Source: Enterobacter sp. EA-1
GTDB taxonomy: Bacteria; Pseudomonadota; Gammaproteobacteria; Enterobacterales; Enterobacteriaceae
Assembly (NCBI GenBank): GCA_002886105.1
Contig: CP025776.1
Span: 992,001 to 1,056,000, forward strand
Direction of reading: 5' to 3'
DNA: 64,000 nucleotides
Under the pieces are notes generated by a model. The model worked only from the letters and a program-made list of their open reading frames with translations. It had not been told where the DNA came from and made no database searches. Position 1 is the stretch's first letter, and every line of letters begins with the position of its first letter. Made by a program: the position numbers and the translations under genes. Of this stretch, positions 54,348-64,000 are shown in pieces.

Positions 54348-54927
54348 ATGCTGAACAATCAAAACAGGGAAATTCTGATCATCCCCGGCATTGCTCTGTT
54401 GCCCACTCAGTGTCAGCGCTTCTGAAAAAACACTCTCGCCCTCTCCGGTCATCAGCGGACAGATTCAGCATGATGGCTTAACACCAGAACAAGCCAGAGC
54501 GCTTTTAATTATGGTTCTTAAACATGAAACTCTGTTCATTGATAAACCCGGATTTAATATCGAACATATTGAATTTGTCCCGGAATATATCAATTTTCAT
54601 GTGGCATGGGATTCGCCTGACGCCGCTGCTACCGATGTGATTGGTGAGTTTGTTGTCAGCCCACGGACTGGCGATGTCTGGGAGAGCAATATGTGTAAGC
54701 AATATGCGTTTTCAGAACTCAAACGACTACAGACAGAGATAATGAAGCGCACGGGATGGACATTGGCTGGCGAGTTAAAAGAAAGAGAGGACTGGGCTGC
54801 AATCAATAAGAGGGATAGATGGGGACTTATTTTTAGTGGCTGGGGTGCTTGTTATTCAGTCTGGGCTGCTACTGATCTTCTCCCTTTTACCGTCTGTCTG
54901 CGTGAAACGAAATGCGGGATCGAATAA
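54348..54927 (+). CDS. Secreted protein of unknown function in the amidase cassette
   Basis: About 193 residues. Corrected at a CCTGG site near 54384, the N-terminus reads MLNNQNREILIILALLCCPL then SVSASEKTL, a Sec signal peptide (possibly lipidated at the cysteine pair). Then LTPEQARALLIMVLKHETLF, FVPEYINFHVAWDSPDAAAT and DVIGEFVVSPRTGDVWESNM. The last has the flavour of a PepSY-like two-strand repeat. I do not recognise a family. It is 98 bases after the immunity gene, AT-rich like it, and could be a second immunity protein. The last 40 residues may be affected by an unseen indel. Confidence 0.55.
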
Positions 54928-54975
54928 AAGCTGGGCTGATGCGTTTACACGGTAACCACATCAAGGATTACCACT

Positions 54976-55559
54976 ATGACTCATATCGTGCCCGTCATCG
55001 CTCCTCGGATTTTTTAATCACGCCACTTTGGTTATATGCCAGCCCTGCCAGCTACAGCATCAACACGCAGAAAACGACAATTGCCCTCCTCGGCATGCAT
55101 TTGGGGATACCTCTGAAGCCAGCCCCACGGGAAAGGTGACGGGGGATATTACGCTGGATACCGGCAATGAAAGTGGCGACCGGATAGACGTCACCATTCC
55201 GGTTGATACCCTTAAGGCGTCCAATGCCCTGTTAACGTATCAGATGAAAGGCCGCCTTTTTTTGATGCTGAACACTACCCGAACATTGCATTCACCAGTA
55301 GTCGCGTGGTGGCGCTGGGAAAGGGACATTTCCGGGTATTCGGGACCCTCGGCTGTGAAAAACGTCACCCGCCCGGTGACCCTTGATGCTTCACTGGAAG
55401 GTCAACATGGCGAACTCTCGGGGGGCGGAGAACATTTTTCTGCATGCCTCCACAGCGATTTCGCGCTCAGCATTCAATATGGATAGCTTCGCTGTCCCCG
55501 TGGATGACACCGTGACGATCAATATTGAGATTCAGGCCCGCCCACATCCGGCGGTATAA
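54976..55559 (+). CDS. YceI-family periplasmic protein
   Basis: About 193 residues. Start ATG 54976 (MTHIVPVIAP after correcting CCTCGG at 55012). Pieces joined: SYSINTQKTTIAL, GKVTGDITLDTGNESGDRID, VTIPVDTLKASNALLTYQMK, RPVTLDASLEGQHGEL and MDSFAVPVDDTVTINIEIQA. The order matches the lipocalin-like YceI fold that binds polyisoprenoids (for example VDTL..., F.S..., G.LTL.GVT.PVTL). Breaks near 55025, 55088, 55256, 55350, 55425 and 55470. It is convergent with the anti-sigma gene. No cytochrome b561 partner is present. Confidence 0.7.
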
Positions 55560-55594
55560 ATAACCCCGGTAGCCAGTCAATCGGCTCCCTTTTG

Positions 55595-56383
55595 CTATGC
55601 CAGTGCAGCCTGCAACGTCAGTGCGTTTTGTTGCAATTGGGCGGCAGGGTTACGGCCAATCAACACAAACTGATACCCTCTGGAATGCCACCAGACGAGG
55701 TTCATCGCATGGCGCTGTTCATGACGAAGTTCTGTGCTGGCAGGATGGCTGTCCGGGTGAAATGCACAGCGCCATCGGGCCGTAATCGGCATGCATCCAG
55801 CAATTTGCGCAATCGAGGTGCTGTCATAGCGCAGCATACGCACCATTTTCAGCTCTGCGCCATGCAGGACAAGTTGCTGCGCATTCGCCTGCAAGCCTAT
55901 GTCTTGTGCCGTACGCGCCAGTCCACGTTGCAACGCTGAAGGGGAACTGTCTGCATCAAGCAACGTTTCCGCACTGTACAGAGACATATACTGTGCCTCA
56001 AGGTCACGAATTTTTTCGCGTTCTCCCTGAGCCCTGATGGCGGTGCGTGCGAAATAGCCCAGCCCTGAACCGATAACCAGAAAACTGAGTGAGGCCGCGA
56101 TCAATGCGCGTCGACTGACACCCGCTGCCCGGGGGGCGGTTTGCCGGTTGTTGGGCCAGCACGTTGGCCAGTTGTTCCTCCATGCGAGACTGCGGCGCAT
56201 CCTTCAGGAGAGGTGCAAAGGCACGGGCAAAATCTGCCCGGTTGAGCCTTAACACGTTGGTTCGTTCGGCCAGTTGTTCATCCCCGGTTAAGCGCTATCT
56301 CAAAGCGCTCTGCATCACTGGCCTGCATTTCGCCATCCAGCCGCGACTATCGCCTCGTCGCTGTACGGTGCTGTAAATCTCAT
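55595..56383 (-). CDS. Anti-sigma factor, membrane-spanning
   Basis: About 262 residues. Corrected N-terminus MRFTAPYSDEAIVAALDGEM then ASDAERFEIALNRDEQLAER, the helical anti-sigma domain that usually binds an ECF sigma factor. A membrane helix (ALIAASLSFLVIGSGLGYFA) sits at about residue 105. The periplasmic part has LEAQYMSLYSAETLLDADSS and ends QLQQNALTLQAALA, resembling RsiW/ChrR-less ECF regulators with a DUF-type sensor. It begins 6 bases after the sigma gene ends. Breaks at about 56115, 56295 and 56330. Confidence 0.75.
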
Positions 56384-56388
56384 TGATT

Positions 56389-56888
56389 TCAATATCGTTT
56401 CTCCTGCACAGGGGGCGGCGTATGAATCACCGGGCGATTTTCGCTCCTCGCCGTAGCCAGCCGGCTCATGATCGTGCCAATCGGTACAGACAATGTTTCT
56501 GCCGCCTCCTGATAGGTAAAACCTTCAACATAGACTAAGAACACGGCATTGCGTTGGGCTTCTGGCAGGGCGCTCACGTAGTGCATGATTTTCGCATAGT
56601 GCAGGCGAGCTTCATCCTGTTCATGCGTCCGGCGCCAGTAATTCATCGCTTTCAACGAACCCCCTGTCCCGAGGCGCACCCGGCGGGCACGCACATCTGA
56701 AATCCAGATGGAATGCAGGATAGTGAATAACCAACTGTCAATGCGTGTGCCGGTGAACTGCGCGCTTTTTCAAGCGCGCGAACACAGGTAGACTGAACCA
56801 GTTCTTCCGCCACCTCGGTTACGCGACAGAACCAGCCCATAGCGCCACAGGCGAGTCAGATGTTCAGCAAGATGCTGACGGACGTCAC
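56389..56888 (-). CDS. ECF-type RNA polymerase sigma factor
   Basis: About 166 residues. Region 2: LAEHLTRLWRYGLVLSRNQV then AEELVQSTCVRALEKARQFT and RIDSWLFTILHSIWISDVRA. Region 4: YVSALPEAQRNAVFLVYVEG and FTYQEAAETLSVPIGTIMSR, the HTH. The CCGAGG at 56813-56818 (CCTCGG on the plus strand) is a CCAGG site, restoring RNQVAEE. A GTG start at 56888 overlaps the upstream TPR gene stop (GTGA); one base seems missing just after it. The anti-sigma gene follows at once. Target promoters are unknown. Confidence 0.8.
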
Positions 56889-57444
56889 TGGTCGTAATCT
56901 TTTATCCTCATACCATGACTCCAGGATTCAGGATGGCCGTCGATAGCCGCCTGCAGATCTCTGTATTCCTCACAACGATAGCCGCAAAGGGTGGCGATGG
57001 TCTTCAATTGCGCTTTTGCCGGTCAGGACGCCCTTTGACCAGCCAGGCTTCGCCCGAGGTATTCGCGTGCTTTGGCATAGGTTGGATCGAGTGCTAATGA
57101 ACGCTGATAATATCCGATACCTTCATCAGTACGGCCCAGCTTACGCGTGGCATATCCCCGGTAATTCCAGGAGGCTTCAGCAGTATTGCCGTTTTTCAGT
57201 GTGTTGAGCAGATCCAGCGCCGCCTGATACTCCCCTTTTTTGCCAGATGATAAGCATAACGGGTTTTATCTTCATCGCTGAGCCGGCTTGTTTTCGCCGC
57301 TACGCACTGTTTTGCCGTGCTGTCATAAACCTGCCCGCGGGGGCAATCCGGTGTCTTGCTGTTGGTATTATCGTCACCCGCTGCGAAAACGGGCATGGCA
57401 GGCAGAACAAACACCACCGGAAACAGAAAACGTCGCAGGGCCAT
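56885..57444 (-). CDS. TPR-repeat periplasmic protein linked to the ECF sigma operon
   Basis: About 187 residues. MALRRFLFPVVFVLPAMPVFAAG is a signal peptide. Then CPRGQVYDSTAKQCVAAK, and TPR helices: RYAYHLAKKGEYQAALDLLN, GYATRKLGRTDEGIGYYQRS, LALDPTYAKAREYLGEAWLV. The end reads AIDGHPESWSHGMRIKDYDQ with TGA 56885-56887. Two or three breaks (57235, 57160, 57040) are indels. As first gene of the operon with sigma and anti-sigma behind it, it may take part in signal sensing; this is inferred. Confidence 0.7.
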
Positions 57445-57985
57445 GGAATGGAAAAAATGAAATTATGCGCATTGTGAACTCCGGGTTAACGCAACGCGTG
57501 GCCGTGCCGCTGAGGCCGGGGCGCGATGCAGGAGGGCAGTGTTAACGCGTCGCCATGTTAACGGTGATGGTTTTTCAGTCATAAACGCGATCCTCTGTGT
57601 ATTCATGATGGGTAAACGCGGCAATGGCGATTTCTATTCGATAAAAGTGCGACTGTTGCGGACATCCCGGCTTTCCTGCCGCGAAGGGGTCTCCAGCAGG
57701 TTGCCTTGCACACATTTACACGTTTTATTAACGGGTTTGGCTATTCTCATTCGATATAACCTGAATCTGTTATCTATTAAAAACTTCCTGATAAATTCTA
57801 TTTTTGATGCGTATATATCCATCTTTATAATATTTGAATTTTTATTTTAAATAAATGAATTATCTTTAACTGTATTTATTTAATTAACCCGGGTTAGAAT
57901 CATTTTCGCTCTTGGAATAGAGCGTCTTTAAATAAGCAAACCACTAACTTTGTATTCTAATTATATAAAACATGGATTGTACGCT
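57445..57985. other. AT-rich intergenic region before the porin gene
   Basis: 541 bases between divergent TPR and porin genes. The part near the TPR gene should hold the ECF operon promoter. 57760-57985 is very AT-rich and contains the palindrome TAACCCGGGTTA and a CGCTCT...AGAGCG dyad (57907-57924). One open frame at 57539-57850 is short, has no family resemblance and ends in low-complexity sequence; I do not call it a gene. Confidence 0.5.
57885..57924 (+). promoter_or_regulatory. Candidate operators upstream of the sugar porin
   Basis: TAACCCGGGTTA (57885-57896) is a perfect 12-base palindrome with central CG, as in LacI-family operators. CGCTCT-TGGAAT-AGAGCG (57907-57924) is a second dyad. 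They lie 60-100 bases ahead of the porin ATG. Regulator unknown. Confidence 0.4.
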
Positions 57986-59547
<1,562 letters not shown>

Positions 59548-59553
59548 GGGAGA

Positions 59554-59583
59554 GAAAAAATTGCGGCGCGTGTTGCGCCGCAA
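59554..59583 (-). terminator. Terminator of the chb operon
   Basis: On the minus strand TTGCGGCGC-AACACG-GCGCCGCAA-like stem is followed by TTTTTT. It lies just after the expected end of chbG and 7 bases beyond the porin stop on the other strand. Confidence 0.75.
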
Positions 59584-59589
59584 AATGCC

Positions 59590-60356
59590 GGTACATTGCC
59601 AGATCCAGAAAGGTGCCGAGGCGGTAACCACGCTCTGCAATGGCATATTTCAGTGATGAAGAGGTGAGGATCTCCAGCTCTGTTACGCGCGGATAGCAGT
59701 AGCTGCTCTGGCGAATCGTATTATCGATGAACGCCGGGTGGCACATGATCTCCAGCGAAGATTCACCGCGGTCTGTGGAGGCATCCAGCGCTTGTAAAAA
59801 AAGCGCTTGTGAAACCCCATCGCCGTAAAAACCGCTGCTGAAACCCTGTGTGCTGCGCAGTGACGGCGGCACATCATCTGCCGGCAACATCGCCCTCGGT
59901 GGTCGATGCGCAACGGCAGGCCCCGTTCTGCGGCAAACTGCGCCACGAGAGGGAAGAGTTGCGGGATCATATGCACGTGATGATGGCTGTCGAGATGCGT
60001 CGGTTCGCGGCCAAACAGGCCGACAAAACGCCGGTACTGGCTTGCCAGCTCTTGTGCAATCTCATCGAGCGGTAACGTATCCTGTTCCGCCATGTGCCAG
60101 AGCCATTTCCCAGTTGCCCGTCGCGGGTCAGGCCCGGCATCGGCGTCAGCGGCTTACCCAGCGTCAGCACAAAGTGCATACCCACCGCCAGCGCGGGCAA
60201 TTCACCGGACAGCTGTGCTGCATGTTCAACGGCCTCACCATTAACCAGCGCCGTTGTCGATGTGACGACACCGTGGAGAAAACTGTCGATAATGCCGTAG
60301 TTTTGCCCTTTGCTGAGGCCAAAATCATCGGCATTCACAATCAATAAGCGTTCCAT
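59590..60356 (-). CDS. chbG: Chito-oligosaccharide deacetylase ChbG
   Basis: A YdjC-family deacetylase that removes an acetyl group from chitobiose/chitotriose phosphates so that ChbF can act and ChbR is induced. [20 protein letters not shown] holds the metal-binding D-D motif; [19 protein letters not shown] has the histidines; [19 protein letters not shown] gives the downstream histidine. About 250 residues. ATG 60356 has AGAGG 5 bases upstream. Breaks at about 60095 and 59890. The stop is not visible in frame after GTFLDLAM, so the 3' end is set approximately, just before the terminator. Confidence 0.85.
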
Positions 60357-60365
60357 AGCCACCTC

Positions 60366-61718
60366 TTAGCGTCGTTCATCCCTGAGCGTTTTAATGCAGT
60401 CGGCAAAGTTCGGCAGCCACTTCTCATGCGCCAGAATCAGTTCGCGCGCCAGCACTTCGGCATCGCTGTCGGAATGAATCAGCGGGCTGAGACTCAGCGC
60501 CAGCACCACATCGTTAAATTTGCCGCTCAGTGCCGCCCCGGCTGGCCGCCACTTCAAACCCTTTGATGGTATAGATAAGTCCCAGCACCTTTTCATCAAA
60601 TGGGTGATGCGCGGATGGGGCGTTGCGCCATCGCGACCGAGCAGGCAGGTCATCTCTACCGCCCAGTCTACCGGGATGTTATCCACCTGTCCGTGATGGG
60701 GAATGTTGACGTAGTGTTCGCTCTGTTTGTCGTTATAAATGGCGTTAATCACTTCACAGGCTGCGTCGGAGTAGTATGCGCCGCCGCGCTGCTCCAGCTC
60801 TTTCGGCTTGGTATTCAGTTGCGGATCTTTATAGAGGTCAAACAACTGTTTTTCGACCTTTGCACCACCTGCGCGCGGGCACCGCCTTTTGTAATATTCG
60901 CCCATCTCGATGGCCAGCATCTCTTTTGTTTGACGTAGTAGAGCAGGTAAGAGCAAGGCAGCAGGTTCAGTGAGCGGATTAATCCTTCGCTAAACGGCAT
61001 GTCGAAAATATTCTTCACCGTCGAGGCTCTTAATGCTCCGCTTGCCACGCCATCGAGTAATTCCGCAAAGCGCGAGACGCCATTCACCCGCACCTCTTTA
61101 ATAAAGACCATATGATTCAGGCCAAACAGATCGATGGCGAGATCGTCGCTCTCCGTTAATTTCAGCACATCGCGGATAAACATCTTCATCCCGGTGGGAA
61201 TATTGCAAACACCAATAAACTTTTTAAAGCCGGTATGACGGTAAACCGCTTCGGTCACCATGCCTGCCGGGTTGGTAAAGTTAATCACCCATGCATTCGG
61301 CAGATAGCCTCGACATCTTTAATAATGTCGAAGATCACCGGAATGGTGCGCAGCCCTTTAAACAGGCCGCCTGCGCCGTTGGTTTCCCCGGCCCAGATAC
61401 CCATGACTTAGCGGGATGCGCTCGTCCAGTTCACGCGCTTTCAACTGGCCCACACGCAATTGCGTGGTGACAAAATCCGCCCTTGCAGCGCTTCGCGGCG
61501 GTTCAGCGTTTTGTACACTTTCAGCGGCACACCGCTTTTTCAACCATGCGCTGGCAAAGATTGAAAATAATATCCAGCTTCTCTTTTCCGTCTTCAACGT
61601 CGACCAGCCATAATTCACTCACCGGCAGCTCGTGATAGCGCTTAATAAAACCTTCGAGAAGCTCCGGGGTATAGCTGCTGCCGCCGCCAATGGTGACGAT
61701 TTTTAATTTCTGGCTCAT
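60366..61718 (-). CDS. chbF: 6-phospho-beta-glucosidase ChbF (GH4)
   Basis: An NAD- and metal-dependent GH4 hydrolase cleaving diacetylchitobiose-6-phosphate after deacetylation. 450 residues. [20 protein letters not shown] is the NAD-binding loop; [46 protein letters not shown] and [20 protein letters not shown] hold metal/substrate residues; [20 protein letters not shown] near the end. Breaks at 60545, 60580, 60865, 60925, 61310, 61395, 61485 and 61535. Stop at 60366; ends RDERR. Confidence 0.92.
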
Positions 61719-61814
61719 AACATCTCCCTTCAGTGTGCTTAGCCCGGTTGCAGAAAGAAACGCGTTGCCACCCGTCATGGCTGGGCCGGTTGAAAATGCA
61801 GGAAAATAAACGGA

Positions 61815-62658
61815 TTACTGAACTAACTCCGTTAAACTTTTGCGATAACCATTGGGCGTAAAAGACGTCATCTTTTAAATGTCTTAATAAACAGACTGGG
61901 GCTGCTATAGCCTGATTCCCGGTGCGATATCGGTGACCGAATAGTTGGTCATCTCCAGCTGTTTTTTCGCAAAATCGATGCGGATCTCATTGATAATCTG
62001 CATCGGCGTTTTGCTGTAATAACGCCGTACTGCGCGGGTCAGATACTCCACGGGATTTTGCCGACAGGCGCACCATATTCTCCAGCGCATGATCGCCAAA
62101 CTGCGTTTTATCGTGCATCGCTTCCACGGTGGATTTCAGCCATTGCGGGGTATCATCAATCACCTGCTCTTCACGGTAATGGCGTAAGCGGTTGATAATG
62201 TGGAAGGTAATGGCTTCAACAAATTCATCCAGCCCGCTTTCACGAAAATTGAGCGAGGAGATCACCGTCTCGACATAGGCACCGGAACGCGCTGGTGGTG
62301 CGGTAAGCCTGCGAGGCGACAAAGCAAAACGGCAGCAGCGCAAGATAATGCTGTTCGAAGAACCGCTTGCTGATACCCACGTTCAGAATCCGCGTCGCGC
62401 CGAATTCGTAGAAACTTTGATGGTGCGATCCCAACGGAATAAACACGAAATCGCCACGCTCCAGCAGCACGCGCTTACCGTTAATGACCGTAATAGCGAC
62501 CGGTTAACACAAGGGTAAACTCGTAGTAGTCGTGCTGATGCAGCCCGCTGGCGCTCTCCGTTTTGTTGTAGATAAACACATGGAAATTTTTGCCGTTAAA
62601 ACAACTGCTGCTCACGGACGGTGGTGATTTCACGGGTGTTGACCTGCGGCTGCATCAT
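61815..62658 (-). CDS. chbR: Chitobiose operon regulator ChbR (AraC family)
   Basis: A dual repressor/activator of chbBCARFG. About 280 residues. N-terminal cupin: [16 protein letters not shown]-like and [21 protein letters not shown]-terminal double [35 protein letters not shown] and, after a break near 61905, [20 protein letters not shown]-like residues. [11 protein letters not shown] starts at 62658. Breaks near 61920, 62055, 62290, 62500 and 62600. Position between chbA and chbF is the standard order. Confidence 0.9.
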
Positions 62659-62665
62659 TTGCTCC

Positions 62666-63016
62666 TCACTTATTCAGCATTTCATGAACATCGATCAACT
62701 CGGTAACCAGTTCACGCGCCAGCATGGCGTTCATCAGATGATCCTGCGCATGCACCAGCACCAGGGCTTACGTTGATTCTTCCTTCGCCCTGATCGTCTT
62801 CAATCAGTTTAGTCTGCACCCGATGTGCCTCATTAAGCGCCATGCGCGACTGTTCCATCATGGTTCGCGCGGCGGCGAAATCGCCCAGTTTGGCCTGTTT
62901 CAGCGCCGCATAGGCCAGCTGCGCGCCTGACCGGCGTTGATGATAAGCCCCATAATCACTTCTTCCAGCGCATCGGTTGCCAGCGGCGTCTCCATGGCAT
63001 TGTCGATATCGAACAT
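62666..63016 (-). CDS. chbA: PTS N,N'-diacetylchitobiose enzyme IIA
   Basis: The phosphocarrier IIA component of the chitobiose PTS. About 116 residues. MFDIDNAMETPLATDALEEV then MGLIINAGQARQLAYAALKQ, RTMMEQSRMALNEAHRVQTK and, corrected, VSLVLVHAQDH with the phosphorylated histidine near the C-terminus (the HAQDHLM motif). It ends ELIDVHEMLNK. Breaks at about 62767 (CCTGG) and 62930. Three-helix IIA of the lactose/chitobiose type. Confidence 0.9.
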
Positions 63017-63066
63017 GGTGTCTCCTTGTAAGCGGCCCGGCAGGCGTAGGTGCATGCCGGTGATGA

Positions 63067-64000
63067 TCAGAATTTCAACGCGTTCGCGATATCTTCTTCG
63101 CTCTCTTCCTCTTCAATGGCGTGTTGCGCTTTGTTGGCGACCACCACGAAGGGGAGGTAGATCAGCGTGGCGATGCCGAGGTTGAACAGCGCCAGCAACA
63201 GGGCGGCGATGCTGCCATTGGTGTTAAAAGCGCCCAACCCGGTTGGCATGGTCCATGGCGCAATGTTGGTAATCGGCGGAATAATGCCCGCGTAGTAAGC
63301 CAGCAGGGTGATGGCTGCCAGCACCGGTTGCACCAGAATAAACGGGATAAACATGACCGGGTTCATGATGATCGGCAGACCAAACAGGATCGGTTCGTTA
63401 ATCTGGAAGAGACCGGATGGCAGCGCCAGTTTGGCGACTGGCGGTGATCCGCGCGGCGTGATGCGATAAAGATGGCAATGATCAGGGTTGCGCCGCTGCC
63501 GCCAAGGAAAATATAGGAATCCAGCATCGGTTTCGCCCAGACGTGGAAGGTTTTTCCGGCTTCCAGCGCCGCGGCCACGGAGCCATATTGCTGGTATGTG
63601 GCAATGTTCTCCAGCGCCCACGGGGTCATGATGCCGCTATCCAGCGCGGTCAGCGCCAGCGAACCGTGAATACCGAAGAACCACAGCAGCGGTACAAACA
63701 GCACGTAAACCCAGCCGACAATGCTGCCGAGCGAAGCCAGCGGCGTGGAAATGGTATCCATAATGATTTGATGGAAGTTGGTGCCCGCGTTCGCCAGCGC
63801 CCGGGCGATAACCCCCATGATCGAGAGAATAATAAAGCCGGGAATTAACGCTGAGAAAGAGCGGGAAACCGATGCAGGTACGCTATCCGGTAAGGTGATC
63901 ACCCAGTTGCGGCGCACAATAAACGTGAACATTTCCGCCACTGCGAGGCCAATAATAATCCCGGAGATAATATTGGCGCCGCCTAACCAGTTTGCCCCCC
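63067..64000 (-). CDS. chbC: PTS N,N'-diacetylchitobiose enzyme IIC (partial)
   Basis: The membrane permease of the chitobiose PTS; the N-terminal third lies beyond the window end. Visible: [80 protein letters not shown] (substrate-site motif N-E-P) and [20 protein letters not shown]. It ends [10 protein letters not shown] with TGA at 63067-63069. One break near 63440. chbB is expected upstream, outside the window. Confidence 0.92.

Noticed and set aside
57539-57850. Open frame of 103 codons before the porin
   Set aside because: No ribosome site of note, composition drifts into AT-rich low complexity, no family resemblance.

Overview
The window is enterobacterial chromosome, most like the Klebsiella/Enterobacter/Kosakonia group. 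Backbone gene order and protein sequences match Escherichia coli closely (thyA to recBCD, argA, amiC, tRNA-fMet, mltA, csd genes, gcvA/gcvB, rlmM, iap, cys, ispDF, surE-pcm-nlpD-rpoS, mutS). Several loci are typical of Klebsiella and relatives: a siroheme synthase gene heading cysDNC (cysF), rarA-oqxAB-oqxR, and ecdBCD beside rpoS/mutS. Assignments rest on recognised motifs and remembered family sequences; no search was run.

Sequence quality dominates the reading. Almost every long gene is broken by small indels, yet the broken pieces join into full-length conserved proteins. Most breaks I could place lie at CCWGG (Dcm) sites that appear as CCGAGG, CCTCGG, CCGG or similar, and the rest mostly in homopolymers. 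I read these as base-calling errors and give gene coordinates spanning the whole corrected gene.

Layout. 1-13795: thyA end, prepilin genes ppdA-ppdB-ygdB-ppdC, then recC-ptrA-recB-recD. 13823-16633: divergent argA and amiC. 16725-21073: an accessory STAND/NACHT NTPase of about 1450 residues with a C-terminal PD-(D/E)xK-type nuclease motif, inserted between amiC and two tRNA-fMet genes; this is the best candidate for an undescribed (probably anti-phage) system. 21235-28473: tRNAs, mltA, tcdA, csdE/csdA, ygdI, gcvB sRNA, gcvA, ygdD, rlmM. 28548-41119: iap, cysF-cysD-cysN-cysC, ygbE, ftsB-ispD-ispF-truD-surE-pcm-nlpD-rpoS. 41178-46756: MarR regulator divergent from ecdBCD (hydroxyarylic acid decarboxylase), a cluster of palindromic repeats, mutS.

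47111-59547 is accessory: rarA and the OqxAB efflux pump with its repressor OqxR; a histidine-kinase remnant; a coupled NlpC/P60-like amidase toxin and likely immunity gene plus a third secreted protein; a YceI-family gene convergent with a TPR protein, ECF sigma factor and anti-sigma factor; and a BglH/LamB-type sugar porin. 59590-64000 holds most of the chitobiose (chb) operon on the minus strand (chbG, chbF, chbR, chbA, partial chbC), which runs off the window end.
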